Assembly (NCBI GenBank): GCA_965216725.1
Contig: CBDCGI010000022.1
Location: forward strand, 1 to 64,000
DNA length: 64,000 nt
DNA from: JACZUI01 sp965216725
GTDB lineage: Bacteria; Actinomycetota; Acidimicrobiia; Spongiisociales; ZC4RG35
Direction of reading: 5' to 3'
Part shown: one piece after another, positions 63,947 through 64,000 of the stretch
How the letters are laid out: the number at the start of each line of letters is the position of its first letter
Numbering within the stretch: the stretch's first letter is position 1
Notes under the pieces: generated by a model
The model's database searches: none
What the model was told of the DNA's origin: nothing
The model's input: the letters and a program-made list of their open reading frames with translations, nothing else
Made by a program: the position numbers and the translations under genes

Positions 63947-64000
63947 TTCTTGGGTGAGAACACTTCCAACTCGCGTCGGTTGCGTCTTAATCCAGGGGTT

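Noticed and set aside
1..64000. CRISPR arrays, insertion sequences, prophage or integrase genes
   Set aside because: No regularly spaced repeats, transposase, integrase or phage structural motifs were seen; the palindrome family has no coding part.
1..64000. tRNA, rRNA or riboswitch
   Set aside because: No cloverleaf, rRNA-like or known riboswitch core was recognised in the short intergenic gaps. Covariance-model searches were not possible, so small RNAs cannot be excluded.

Overview
The window looks like a chromosomal segment of a high-GC actinobacterium, most likely a member of the Acidimicrobiia or a close uncultured relative. The evidence is uniformly GC-rich codon use, an F420-type luciferase-like oxidoreductase, the indirect-amidation genes gatCAB, the succinylase lysine branch (dapD-dapE), a SARP/AfsR-type regulator, a DUF222-HNH protein, and many genes that appear to be translated from leaderless transcripts (a TANNNT -10 box 6-9 nt before the start codon). 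The class is an inference; no rRNA, tRNA, CRISPR array, insertion sequence or prophage was found. Gene density is very high, with many 1-4 bp start/stop overlaps and tail-to-tail overlaps, and no gene-free gap exceeds about 200 bp.

Layout. 1-12.3 kb: end of an enoyl-CoA hydratase, an SRPBCC protein, cysteine desulfurase plus mnmA (tRNA 2-thiolation), a two-gene FtsX-type ABC exporter, a frameshifted DUF1801 gene, ligA, two small conserved genes, dapD-dapE. 12.2-14.4 kb: clpP facing an AHSA1/ArsR pair across two identical operator-like repeats, and a hotdog-like protein. 14.4-19.5 kb: gatC-gatA-gatB, pyk and a small partner. 19.5-22.8 kb: a VanW-type envelope protein, a stand-alone Fe-S PD-(D/E)XK nuclease, and an arsR gene divergent from a 15-residue CC-GD-CC peptide gene that has its own SD, promoter, operator and terminator.

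22.8-37.3 kb: a catabolic region: PuuD-like amidase, FAH-family hydrolase, CYP125-like P450, aromatic-amino-acid decarboxylase, glutamine-synthetase-like ligase, acetoacetate-decarboxylase-like protein, Na+/H+ antiporter, tryptophanase, universal stress protein, RidA, LLM oxidoreductase, and an HpaE-HpaR-HpaD-like aldehyde dehydrogenase, MarR regulator and extradiol dioxygenase joined by two matching operators (TTAGG-N2-CCTAA). 37.3-46.6 kb: a pair of dynamin-like GTPases, an MscS channel, a lipid kinase, a degenerate ADP-ribosylglycohydrolase, a UMF1 transporter, a zinc alcohol dehydrogenase lacking its catalytic cysteine, an aminotransferase and a LEA-like repeat protein.

46.6-54.1 kb: LapA-like protein, a PQQ-type sugar dehydrogenase lipoprotein, HIT hydrolase, EamA transporter, and an operon of mannosylglycerate synthase, a SARP-NB-ARC-TPR regulator and a YdhR-like protein. 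54.2-61.6 kb: a DUF222-HNH protein and then HerA-like ATPase, SbcD/Mre11, SbcC/Rad50 and NurA in one operon, a bacterial version of the archaeal DNA-end-resection cluster, with a 19-codon leader ORF overlapping the HerA start. 61.6-64 kb: an ECF sigma factor with a membrane partner, a small membrane protein and a second EamA transporter.

The strongest candidates for new biology are the Cys-rich micropeptide under ArsR-type control, the HerA-Mre11-Rad50-NurA operon with its leader ORF, the one-step mannosylglycerate synthase beside a SARP regulator, and a three-copy family of 51-54 bp intergenic palindromes.
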